Below, piece after piece: positions 44,734 to 52,937 of a stretch of 58,748 nucleotides of DNA. Each line of letters opens with the position of its first letter. Position 1 is the first letter of the stretch. A program made the position numbers and the translations under genes. The stretch spans positions 1 to 58,748 of the forward strand of contig CAZGKX010000007.1 in assembly GCA_964525945.1 (NCBI GenBank). The letters are read 5' to 3'. This DNA is from CAZGKX01 sp964525945 (GTDB lineage: Bacteria; Pseudomonadota; Gammaproteobacteria; Legionellales; Legionellaceae). The notes under the pieces are model-generated. The model saw only the letters and a program-made list of their open reading frames with translations, was not told where the DNA came from and made no database searches.

Positions 44734-45201
44734 ATGAGACATATTCAAGCACATCCCCATAATCAACAAGATTCGTTTGAAGTGGCTATTGTGGTAAGTT
44801 TATTCAATCGCGAGATAACTAAAAAATTGCAAGATGGGGCTATTAAACATTTAAAAGCATGTGGATTTAAGCCCGAAGATATTACAGTGATTGAAGTTCC
44901 TGGGGCTGTGGAAATTCCATTGATTGCTAAACGATTAGCAAGAAAAAATCATTATGGTGCGATCATTGCATTGGGTGCTGTGATTCGTGGTGAAACCAGC
45001 CATTACGATTATGTTTGTCAACAGGTCAGCGATGGTTGTCAACAAGTGGCTTTAGAATTTGAAATTCCTGTTGTTTTTGGCGTGTTGACAACAGAAAATG
45101 ATGAACAAGCATGGGATCGCGTGGGTGGAAAACATGGCCATAAAGGGGTTGAGGCGGTGGATTGCGCATTAGCCATTCACAGCATTCTGCAACAATTATA
45201 A
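44734..45201 (+). CDS. ribH: 6,7-dimethyl-8-ribityllumazine synthase
   Basis: Penultimate riboflavin step. 155 residues with VPGAVEIPL, GAVIRGETSHYDYV, FGVLTTEN and the His/Lys-rich KHGHKGVEA. ATG 44734 with an AGGAGA ribosome site is preferred to the adjacent TTG. nusB does not follow; pyrG does. Confidence 0.95.
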   Translation: MRHIQAHPHNQQDSFEVAIVVSLFNREITKKLQDGAIKHLKACGFKPEDITVIEVPGAVEIPLIAKRLARKNHYGAIIALGAVIRGETSHYDYVCQQVSDGCQQVALEFEIPVVFGVLTTENDEQAWDRVGGKHGHKGVEAVDCALAIHSILQQL

Positions 45202-45212
45202 GCGGCGTATCT

Positions 45213-46850
45213 ATGACAAATTATATTTTTATTACAGGCGGTGTGGTTTCCTCATTAGGTAAAGGTATCACCGCAGCCTCGCTAGCTGCCATTTTAGAGG
45301 CGCGTGGTCTTCGTGTAACGTTAATAAAATTGGACCCCTACATTAATGTGGATCCGGGAACAATGAGTCCTTTTCAGCATGGGGAAGTGTTCGTTACGCA
45401 AGATGGTGCGGAAACTGATCTTGATCTGGGGCATTATGAACGTTTCGTTCGCACCACGATGACAAAATTAAATAATTTTACGTCTGGAAAAATATACGAA
45501 AACGTCATTAAAAAAGAACGCCGCGGTGATTATTTAGGCGGTACCGTTCAAGTCATCCCTCATATCACCAATGAAATTAAACGCTGCATCAAGCTTGGAG
45601 CCGATGGATTTGATGTTGCCATGGTGGAAATCGGGGGCACGGTTGGTGATATTGAATCCCTTCCTTTTTTAGAAGCCATCCGGCAAATGCGCATTGAATT
45701 GGGGGCCCAACGCACCCTTTTCATTCATTTAACGTTGGTGCCATATATTGCGACATCCGGTGAAACCAAAACAAAACCCACTCAGCATTCTGTCAAAGAA
45801 TTGCGTTCGATCGGTATTCAGCCTGATGTATTAATTTGCCGTTCAGAACAACCGTTATCCATGAGCGATCGCGCTAAAATCGCTTTGTTCACCAATGTGG
45901 AACGTGAAGGTGTTATCTCGTTGCAAGATGCCAAAAGCATCTATCAAATTCCTCTTATGTTGCATGAACAAGGTCTCGATGAAATTGTTGTAAAAAAATT
46001 AGCGATGACCCTCAAGCCTGCCGATCTTTCCGAATGGGAACACGTGGTCGATGCGCAAAAAATCAAAACCATGACTGTAAAAGTGGGGATGGTCGGTAAA
46101 TACACAGAACTAAGTGATGCTTATAAATCCATCAATGAAGCGTTGCTGCATGCCGGAATTCATTCTCAAACGCGTGTTGAAATCAGTTATATTGATGCGG
46201 ACTTGGTCGAAAAACATGGCACAGAATTGCTAAAATCAGTCGATGCAATTTTGGTTCCAGGAGGTTTTGGCGAACGAGGGATTGAGGGAAAAATTAAAAG
46301 TATTCAATATGCCCGCGAACAAAAAGTTCCTTTTTTAGGCATTTGCTTGGGAATGCAAACAGCAATCATTGAATATGCTCGTAATGTATTGGGTTTGGCG
46401 AGTGCCAATTCCACTGAATTTGACAATCAAACCCCTTATCCGGTTATCGCCCTTATCAGTGAATGGTTGGCGCAAGATGGCAGTATAAATTTGCGCGATG
46501 AACAAAGTGATTTGGGTGGCACAATGCGTTTGGGCGCACAATTATGCAAACTTGAGAAAGAGTCGTTGGCCAAAAAAGTGTATGGGCAAGAGCAAATTGT
46601 GGAACGCCATCGACATCGCTATGAGGTCAATAATTTATTTGTTGAGGCATTGGTGCAAAAAGGGCTCATTATCTCTGGTCGTTCCGCGGATGGTACGTTG
46701 GTGGAAATGATTGAACTTGATCATCATCCTTGGTTTTTAGCATGCCAATTTCATCCTGAATTTACATCCACCCCCCGAGACAGTCATCCTTTATTCAAAG
46801 CGTTCGTCATGGCCGCACGCGACTATCACCAAACCAAGGAGCAAGCATGA
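45213..46850 (+). CDS. pyrG: CTP synthase
   Basis: Amidates UTP to CTP. N-terminal synthetase domain begins TNYIFITGGVVSSLGKGITAASLA; the C-terminal class I glutamine amidotransferase has the nucleophile in FLGICLGMQ and the His-Glu pair in FHPEFTS. 545 residues. ATG 45213 chosen by homology. kdsA overlaps its stop by 4 bases, the standard order. Confidence 0.97.
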   Translation: MTNYIFITGGVVSSLGKGITAASLAAILEARGLRVTLIKLDPYINVDPGTMSPFQHGEVFVTQDGAETDLDLGHYERFVRTTMTKLNNFTSGKIYENVIKKERRGDYLGGTVQVIPHITNEIKRCIKLGADGFDVAMVEIGGTVGDIESLPFLEAIRQMRIELGAQRTLFIHLTLVPYIATSGETKTKPTQHSVKELRSIGIQPDVLICRSEQPLSMSDRAKIALFTNVEREGVISLQDAKSIYQIPLMLHEQGLDEIVVKKLAMTLKPADLSEWEHVVDAQKIKTMTVKVGMVGKYTELSDAYKSINEALLHAGIHSQTRVEISYIDADLVEKHGTELLKSVDAILVPGGFGERGIEGKIKSIQYAREQKVPFLGICLGMQTAIIEYARNVLGLASANSTEFDNQTPYPVIALISEWLAQDGSINLRDEQSDLGGTMRLGAQLCKLEKESLAKKVYGQEQIVERHRHRYEVNNLFVEALVQKGLIISGRSADGTLVEMIELDHHPWFLACQFHPEFTSTPRDSHPLFKAFVMAARDYHQTKEQA

Positions 46851-47677
46851 ATTTATGTGGATTTAATGCCAGTGTAGATGCTCCTTTATTTTTGATTGCA
46901 GGGCCTTGTGTCATTGAAAGTGAGGCGCTCGCTATAGAAACTGCAGGTTATTTAAAAGAGATATGCGCAGAGCTTTCATTGCCGTTTATTTACAAATCAT
47001 CGTTTGATAAAGCCAATCGCTCCTCCTTGAAAAGTTATCGTGGACCTGGTTTTGAAAAAGGACTCATGATCCTCGAAAAAGTGAAAAGCCAAATTGGTGT
47101 ACCTGTGCTCACTGACATTCATGAGGACACTCCTTTGTTTGAAGTGGCCAGTGTTGTTGATGTGTTACAAACGCCGGCATTTTTATGCCGACAAACCAAT
47201 TTTATCCAAAATGTTGCTGCGTTAAATAAACCCGTGAACATTAAAAAAGGCCAATTTTTATCGCCTTGGGAAATGCAGCACGTGGTGGCCAAAGCCAAAG
47301 CAACGGGTAATGAACACATCATGGTTTGTGAACGTGGCACAACGTTTGGTTATAATAATTTGGTTTCAGACATGCGCTCATTGATGATCATGCGCGAGAC
47401 AGGTTGCCCCGTTGTTTATGATGCGACCCATTCTGTCCAATTACCGGGTGGAAATAATGGTGTTTCTGGGGGGCAACGGGAATTTGTCCCCGTATTGGCC
47501 AGAGCTGCTGTGGCGGCTGGGGTTGCCGGGATTTTTATGGAAACACCCCCCAACATAGATGCAACGTTGAGTGATGGGCCAAACAGTTGGCCATTGAGTA
47601 AAATGAAAGCACTTTTACAAAATTTAATGGCGATAGACAACGTTTTTAAGCAATCAGGTGAGATGGATTGCCAATAA
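46847..47677 (+). CDS. kdsA: 2-dehydro-3-deoxyphosphooctonate aldolase (KDO8P synthase)
   Basis: Condenses PEP and arabinose 5-phosphate for LPS core KDO. 276 residues: LIAGPCVIES, KSSFDKANRSS, LTDIHED, CERGTTFGYNNLVSDMR, and DATHSVQLPG. eno, the usual downstream neighbour, is absent. Confidence 0.96.
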   Translation: MNLCGFNASVDAPLFLIAGPCVIESEALAIETAGYLKEICAELSLPFIYKSSFDKANRSSLKSYRGPGFEKGLMILEKVKSQIGVPVLTDIHEDTPLFEVASVVDVLQTPAFLCRQTNFIQNVAALNKPVNIKKGQFLSPWEMQHVVAKAKATGNEHIMVCERGTTFGYNNLVSDMRSLMIMRETGCPVVYDATHSVQLPGGNNGVSGGQREFVPVLARAAVAAGVAGIFMETPPNIDATLSDGPNSWPLSKMKALLQNLMAIDNVFKQSGEMDCQ

Positions 47678-47718
47678 ATTAGGCCTGTCGACATTTACCT
47701 TTTTGAACGGAGGCAGCT

Positions 47719-48030
47719 GTGCGACGATTTTTATTTTTTGCCTGTACTGATAACTCTGAGGAACACGAAATTCCGCCTTGTGTGGCGGAGTGTACTTGTT
47801 ATGGTTTGATGGTCGTGATCGGGGGTGTCATTTTATCATCCACGTTACTCGACCACCATGTTTTAAATAAAAATGCCGCTTATGCCGTAGGATTTATAAC
47901 CATTGCAGTAGCTGCAGCAGGTTTGTGCACTGCTCGTCGGTATATGCAGGCTAATGGGCGACTCATGCCGATAGCAAGAAATGCGGTGCTTCCTATGACG
48001 GACAACATGCAAGCCATATCCCCTGTTTAA
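47719..48030 (+). CDS. Small hypothetical membrane protein
   Basis: 103 residues starting at GTG, with a perfect GGAGG 5 bases upstream. Two hydrophobic segments (about 28-45 and 54-75), an N-terminal Cys-rich stretch (CTDNSEEHEIPPCVAECTC), and a polar tail. No homologue recognised. Confidence 0.6.
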   Translation: MRRFLFFACTDNSEEHEIPPCVAECTCYGLMVVIGGVILSSTLLDHHVLNKNAAYAVGFITIAVAAAGLCTARRYMQANGRLMPIARNAVLPMTDNMQAISPV

Positions 48031-48106
48031 TAAGGGGATTTAAAGGACTCTTATCAAGAGGGGGCACAACAGATTTTTTTTATTATCAGCCAAGAAAAGC
48101 TATAGT

Positions 48107-48185
48107 CTGTTGACATTTGGTGCCAAAGCCTACGTCCCGCGGCTAAACCACGGCACGTTAGCGTTTTAGAGTGAATTGTCAACAG
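48107..48185. repeat. MITE-like element with 9-bp terminal inverted repeats
   Basis: CTGTTGACA (48107-48115) and TGTCAACAG (48177-48185) are perfect inverted repeats bounding 79 bases. The middle holds an imperfect palindrome, GTCCCGCGG CTAAA CCACGGCAC. No coding capacity. The rest of the gap (48031-48257) is AT-rich, with no other feature seen. Confidence 0.5.
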
Positions 48186-48257
48186 CCCCTAATCAATTGA
48201 ATTGATTTTTATAAAAAAAATCAGGTCGGGGCAGGCATAATATCAAGGAGAACACTT

Positions 48258-48872
48258 ATGGATAAGTTAGTGGGGATAGCCGATTCACTTTTTGCAATTG
48301 CTCAAAACGGTTTACTTTTTACGCAGGATGTTTTTGATAGAGAACGATATCTTCAAGTACAGAAAATTGCTGCCGCAATGTTGGCTGAAAAATCCAATTT
48401 AACGCCCGATAAAATCATGGATCTATTTAGTTGTGAAAAGGGCTATGCGACCCCAAAGTTGGATGTAAGAGGCGCTGTGTTTAAAGATAATAAAATTTTA
48501 TTAGTCAAGGAGCGCTCAGATCAGCTCTGGACATTACCTGGTGGTTGGATCGATATTAATGAATCGCCAAGCGAGGCGGTATGTAAGGAAATATTTGAAG
48601 AATCGGGATTTAAAACTAAGGCCGTAAAATTAATGGCATTATTTGATAAAAATAAACACGCGCATCCCGCCCAATTGCCTCATACTTATAAAGTATTTTT
48701 CATATGTGAATTGATCGGTGGTAAAAAAACTGCCAGTATCGAGACCTCAGAAATAGAATTTTTTGAAAAAGATAGTTTACCTGATTTGTCGCTCAATCGG
48801 GTCATTAAGACTCAAATTGAAAGGGCTTTTGTGCATAAGGAAGACATGACATTACCGACAGACTTTGATTAA
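48258..48872 (+). CDS. NUDIX hydrolase with N-terminal extension
   Basis: 204 residues. Helical N-terminal domain (about 1-65) of the type found in ADP-ribose pyrophosphatase-like NUDIX proteins, then a NUDIX box G96-x5-E102-x7-K110-E-I-x-E114-E115-x-G117, where the usual Arg of REU is Lys. Hydrolyses a nucleoside diphosphate linked to another moiety; substrate unknown. AAGGAG lies 7 bases before the ATG. It stands alone next to the MITE-like element. Confidence 0.88.
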   Translation: MDKLVGIADSLFAIAQNGLLFTQDVFDRERYLQVQKIAAAMLAEKSNLTPDKIMDLFSCEKGYATPKLDVRGAVFKDNKILLVKERSDQLWTLPGGWIDINESPSEAVCKEIFEESGFKTKAVKLMALFDKNKHAHPAQLPHTYKVFFICELIGGKKTASIETSEIEFFEKDSLPDLSLNRVIKTQIERAFVHKEDMTLPTDFD

Positions 48873-48997
48873 ATAACGGTATTTTTTTTAAGGCCTGACT
48901 TATCATAATTATTATTTGTTAACAGCGGGGTAGCGTAAAGGGTAACCTCAAAATATCTAAAAAATTTAAATTATCTCAAAAAGTTACAACCAATACT

Positions 48998-49085
48998 TGG
49001 CGGAGAGACAGGGATTCGAACCCTGGGAAGGTTGCCCTTCAACGGTTTTCAAGACCGCCGCATTCGACCGCTCTGCCACCTCTCC
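48998..49085 (-). tRNA. tRNA-Ser (anticodon UGA)
   Basis: 88 bases including an encoded CCA. Acceptor stem GGAGAGG with TCTCTCC, anticodon loop CTTGAAA (UGA), a long variable arm as expected for serine tRNA, T arm GGGTTCGAATCCC. Confidence 0.96.
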
Positions 49086-49092
49086 GTCGCGA

Positions 49093-49121
49093 ATTCTATC
49101 GCAGGTGCGGGGGTGATGCAA
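49093..49121 (-). promoter_or_regulatory. Promoter of tRNA-Ser
   Basis: On the minus strand TTGCAT (49116-49121), 17-base spacer, TAGAAT (49093-49098), ending 7 bases before the mature tRNA 5' end. Confidence 0.65.
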
Positions 49122-49189
49122 CTGATTTTTTTAATTTAAGGCATACTTTTTATTCTTTTGAAAAATCAAATCTGAATTGAAAATGGGAG

Positions 49190-49217
49190 ATGACAGCGTT
49201 TTGTATATAGGTATAAT
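49190..49217 (+). promoter_or_regulatory. Promoter of bamD
   Basis: ATGACA (49190-49195, 5/6 to consensus), 16-base spacer, perfect TATAAT (49212-49217), about 30 bases before the ATG. Confidence 0.65.
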
Positions 49218-49247
49218 GCACTCTATCTTTGTAAGGTGAGTCGAGTT

Positions 49248-50030
49248 ATGAAACGAGTAAAACTGTTGTTGCTGATCAGTGTTTTGTTATCGTTAACAGC
49301 ATGCAAACATTGGTGGGGTGGGGATGATGATGAGGACGATAATCCATACAAAGGCATGACAGCGGAGCAATTGTACAAAGAATCGAAACAGGAATTATCT
49401 AAAAAAAGCTACTCCAATGCCATTAAGCGCTTAGAAGCATTGGACACCATGTACCCATTTAACGATTACGCTGAGCAAGCAGAAATTGATTTAATTTACG
49501 CCTATTACAAAAAAGAAGATTATCCATCTGCGGCGGCAACGGCAGAACGGTACATCCATTTATACCCCCGCGCTAAAAATGTGGATTATGCTTATTACAT
49601 GAAGGGTTTATCCAATTTTCAACAAACCCGAGGCACCTTGGCCAATATGCTGCCTATGGATGAATCATGGCGTGATCCCGGCACACAATCCCAGTCCTAT
49701 TCTGATTTTGCCACGTTGGTGCAAAAATTTCCTGACAGTAAATACAAGCCAAATGCTTTGCAGCGTATGATTTATTTGCGCAACATGTTTGCACAACGCG
49801 AGCTAAACACAGCCACTTACTATTACGATAGAAAAATGTACGTGGCTGCTGAGGAGCGGGCGAGCTATTTGGTTAAAACATACCCTCAAGCACCGAGTGC
49901 ACAAAGTGCTTTGTCGATTATGTATTACTCAAACCTTGCATTGGGTTTAAATGCGGCAGCCAATGATGCTTTAGCGGTATACCGTGACACATACCACGTT
50001 AACCCTAAGCCGGTAAAGATATTGGATTGA
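49248..50030 (+). CDS. bamD: Outer membrane protein assembly factor BamD
   Basis: Essential TPR lipoprotein of the BAM complex. Lipobox LTAC (Cys19), an acidic linker (GGDDDEDD), then TPRs with the BamD landmarks LYKESKQEL, YPFNDYAEQAEIDLIYAYYK and YAYYMKGLSNF. 260 residues. ATG 49248 gives the proper signal sequence; a GTG at 49236 is also in frame. Confidence 0.95.
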   Translation: MKRVKLLLLISVLLSLTACKHWWGGDDDEDDNPYKGMTAEQLYKESKQELSKKSYSNAIKRLEALDTMYPFNDYAEQAEIDLIYAYYKKEDYPSAAATAERYIHLYPRAKNVDYAYYMKGLSNFQQTRGTLANMLPMDESWRDPGTQSQSYSDFATLVQKFPDSKYKPNALQRMIYLRNMFAQRELNTATYYYDRKMYVAAEERASYLVKTYPQAPSAQSALSIMYYSNLALGLNAAANDALAVYRDTYHVNPKPVKILD

Positions 50031-50040
50031 GTTGCTACCG

Positions 50041-50107
50041 AAAGGAAGCAAAGCAGTTTGTTTGATGTGGGAATGTGGATCACGTTATGGACATATTCCT
50101 GCTTCCT
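50041..50107. other. Inverted repeat between bamD and the TPR gene
   Basis: AAGGAAGCA (50041-50049) pairs with TGCTTCCTT (50099-50107), and inside it GGAATGTG pairs with CATATTCC. Lies between two convergent stops, so it may act as a bidirectional terminator although T-tracts are poor. Confidence 0.4.
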
Positions 50108-50129
50108 TACAGTCGCATGGACGGCAACA

Positions 50130-51221
50130 TCAGGGATGATACTCATGCTCTGTTTCGGTTTCTTCAGGGACTGGTTTTTTAGAATGTAAAAATGTTTTGA
50201 ACTTGGTTGACGTAAAAAATGTCGTTGAGACTAAATGCCTTAAATGCTGTTCTTCGTCGAGGATGGTTGTGTCATGAGGTGCTAATAATTTAGCTTCTCT
50301 TAAACAATTAGCCGCTTTGCGCCAATTTTTCTGTAATCGGTAGGTAATGGCAATGTTGTACCATGCATCTGCTTTCATTTGTTTCTCATTGGCTCTGTCT
50401 ATAATTTCAGCAAAATAAGCCCTTGCTTCTAAAAAAATTTCTTTTTTAAGGTAGCACATGCCTAATTGATTGAGGGTAACAAGATGATCAGGATCGAATT
50501 TTAAGGCCTGGGAATAATATTTCTGGGCGTTGGTATAATCTTGATTTTTATAGAGATAATGACCGTATTGCGCAGGAACTTCTGTCAGGTGTAAGCGAAT
50601 CGTCGCTTTAAGCGGTTCATCTTGGGTGCATGCATTTAAGGCTTGGTAATGGTATTGGATCGCTGATTTAAATGCATTGTCAACCTGTTGGTTTGCGAGG
50701 GTTTCTTGCTTTTGCAAAGCGTCGATATGCTGCTCCAAGCAAATTTGCAGGCATTTTATAAAACGCGGGTAATGTGTTGTTACCTCCAGCATCAGGGTCA
50801 GTTGGATGTAAGCTTGTTGCAGTTGCCAAACGATCGGGGCCAAGTGAATATCAATATATTGTTGTGCTGATTTTGCATAAAACAACCCCAATCGATACCA
50901 GGGCAAAGGTGCCATCGGATTCAACTGGGTTGACATTTTATAACATGCTTTGGCTTGCTCATGGTTATGCATGGTTTCATAACATTGGCCCAATAAGTTG
51001 TTGGCTACAGCTATATCGGTTGTTTTTTCGATGGGGTTGTCTTTGGTGCGATGAAGATAAATGTTCAAATAATCTGCTGCTTCAGCATGGGCTCCCGTTT
51101 GGATGCACGCTTGGGCCAAGTAAAAATAATTTTCAAGTGGAGACGAATCTTGTTGAATTGCATCGAGCAAAAGGGATTTAGCGAGTTGGTATTTTTTTTG
51201 ATGAAAAGCTTGGACACCCAT
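50130..51221 (-). CDS. Hypothetical TPR protein
   Basis: 363 residues, no signal peptide, built of TPR helices along most of its length (MGVQAFHQKKYQLAKSLLLDAI at the start, GHYLYKNQDYTNAQKYYSQALKF, AWYNIAITYRLQKNWRKAANCL). Ends in a Glu/Thr-rich tail. TPRs are protein-binding scaffolds; the partner is unknown. Convergent with bamD, unrelated to it by sequence. Confidence 0.75.
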   Translation of the reverse strand: MGVQAFHQKKYQLAKSLLLDAIQQDSSPLENYFYLAQACIQTGAHAEAADYLNIYLHRTKDNPIEKTTDIAVANNLLGQCYETMHNHEQAKACYKMSTQLNPMAPLPWYRLGLFYAKSAQQYIDIHLAPIVWQLQQAYIQLTLMLEVTTHYPRFIKCLQICLEQHIDALQKQETLANQQVDNAFKSAIQYHYQALNACTQDEPLKATIRLHLTEVPAQYGHYLYKNQDYTNAQKYYSQALKFDPDHLVTLNQLGMCYLKKEIFLEARAYFAEIIDRANEKQMKADAWYNIAITYRLQKNWRKAANCLREAKLLAPHDTTILDEEQHLRHLVSTTFFTSTKFKTFLHSKKPVPEETETEHEYHP

Positions 51222-51604
51222 GTCTCAAATTGCTCCACACGCAAGAATGACCTATGTTAGCAAAGATTTTACACGTCTACAAATATGACACGGGATGAAC
51301 GCATCTAAATACACATTATGAACTCAATATGTCAGCGTCACGCGCTTTGTGTGCTGAATATAGTATATTATGTTTCATAAGCCCGTCATTGCGAACCGCA
51401 GGTGAAGCAGTGACTTTGTACGATGCTGCGCAATAAGCACGGTATATGGGTAAAAGAAAACATTTTTATGTTCAAAGTTTTGCTGCGTTTATCTTGAAAG
51501 ATGAGATTATCTAAGTCAATGCATTCCACAAAATCAGCTTGAGTTCTTGGATAAATATAGATAGTCTGCGAGTTTCTGTCTTATCACTTGATGCACTGAG
51601 GTTT
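51222..51604. other. Intergenic region with a short dispersed-repeat-like segment
   Basis: About 380 bases upstream of ccmA. CGTCATTGCGAACCGCAGG (51384-51402), continuing GTGAAGCAGTGAC, resembles the CGTCATTGCGAG...GAAGCAATC repeats common in many bacterial genomes. The rest is AT-rich; no gene is supported. Confidence 0.35.
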
Positions 51605-52207
51605 ATGTTAGATATAATAAATTTAAACTTTGATTATTCAGATAAACCTTTATTAACAAATGTGTCATTTCAAATTGAGCACGGCCGTCTTTTGCATATT
51701 CGCGGTGACAATGGCACGGGGAAAACCACGTTATTAAAACTGATCGCGGGTTTGCTGCAACCCGCTGACGGTGACATACAATATCAAGGCCATTCAATTT
51801 CTGAAGATCGTTCGGCTTATCAACAACACATTTGTTATGTGGGGCATAAACCCGGCGTGAGTCAATTGCTCACCGTGCGGGAACAATGTTATTTTGAGTT
51901 GCATTCTTCTAAAAACACAGCGGAATTGGACGAGCTTTTGGAGCGATTTTCTTTGCTCACTGTTGCCGATGTGCAATGCAATTTATTATCAGCAGGCTTG
52001 CTAAGGCGGGTTGGATTGTTGCGTGTGCTGATAAATAAGAAATCCATCTGGTTGTTGGATGAACCCCTGAATGCTCTGGATCAAACCAGTGGCGATTTTC
52101 TAAAAACATGCGTAACGGAGCACTTGCAGCAGGGCGGTATTATTTTATTAACGTCTCATCAGCCCTTGTTATTGAACAGTGCACATTGCCAGGAATATTT
52201 TCTATGA
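51605..52207 (+). CDS. ccmA: Heme exporter ATP-binding protein CcmA
   Basis: ABC ATPase of the CcmABCD cytochrome c maturation complex, about 200 residues. Walker A GDNGTGKT at 34-41, Walker B WLLDEP, H-loop LTSHQP. The signature loop reads SAGLLRRV, with Leu in place of the usual Gln. ATG 51605 by homology. Overlaps ccmB. Confidence 0.9.
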   Translation: MLDIINLNFDYSDKPLLTNVSFQIEHGRLLHIRGDNGTGKTTLLKLIAGLLQPADGDIQYQGHSISEDRSAYQQHICYVGHKPGVSQLLTVREQCYFELHSSKNTAELDELLERFSLLTVADVQCNLLSAGLLRRVGLLRVLINKKSIWLLDEPLNALDQTSGDFLKTCVTEHLQQGGIILLTSHQPLLLNSAHCQEYFL

Positions 52208-52884
52208 CGGGTTTGATGGCGATGTTTGGGCGACAACTACGTCGGGAAATCAAATTGAGCGTGCGTCAAACACGCTTGATTGTCAATTCATGCCTGTTTT
52301 TTTTAATGATCATGACTTTTTTTCCCTTAACGATGCCTCCAGAGCAACAATTATTACGCTTAATTGCACCCGGGTTAATATGGATAGCAACCTTGCTCGC
52401 TCTTTTTTTATCTGCGGAACGCCTGTTTCAGCAAGATTACGATGATGGTGTGATTGAACAATGGTTAGTCTCCGGTTATCCGGTGACCCTGTTTATTGGC
52501 GCCAAAATGTTGGTGCATTGGGCTAGCAATCTTTTGCCCATTTTATTGTTTTGCCCTTTATTAGGCGTGATGTTTAACTTTTCACTCCATGAATTAGGTG
52601 TATTGATGCTTAGCCTTATAGTAGGCACGCCGACTATTCTCGCACTTTGTGCATTAGCGGCAGCGTTTAGCACAGGTTTAAAACAAAAAGGTGTTTTAAT
52701 GGCATTGATTTTATTGCCGTTAACGGTTCCGATCATGATCTTTGGGAGTGCGACCATGATGGCCGCATTGCAAGGGTTGGCTGTTCAAGGTTATTTAGCT
52801 TTGTTATTGGCTGTTTCTTTGTTAGCAGCATTTTTTTTACCGTTTGCTGTCGCTGGTGTGATTCGTATTAATCTCGTCGATTAA
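52204..52884 (+). CDS. ccmB: Heme exporter permease CcmB
   Basis: Six-helix permease partner of CcmA, 226 residues. Family landmarks near the N-terminus (FGRQLRREIKLSVRQ), the QDYDDGVIEQWLVSG loop, and GTPTILALCALAAA. ATGA overlap with ccmA. ccmC does not follow. Confidence 0.92.
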   Translation: MTGLMAMFGRQLRREIKLSVRQTRLIVNSCLFFLMIMTFFPLTMPPEQQLLRLIAPGLIWIATLLALFLSAERLFQQDYDDGVIEQWLVSGYPVTLFIGAKMLVHWASNLLPILLFCPLLGVMFNFSLHELGVLMLSLIVGTPTILALCALAAAFSTGLKQKGVLMALILLPLTVPIMIFGSATMMAALQGLAVQGYLALLLAVSLLAAFFLPFAVAGVIRINLVD

Positions 52885-52937
52885 GTGAAATGTTACCCCT
52901 AAAATTAACAAGGTCCCCTTCGAATGAAAGGTAAATT

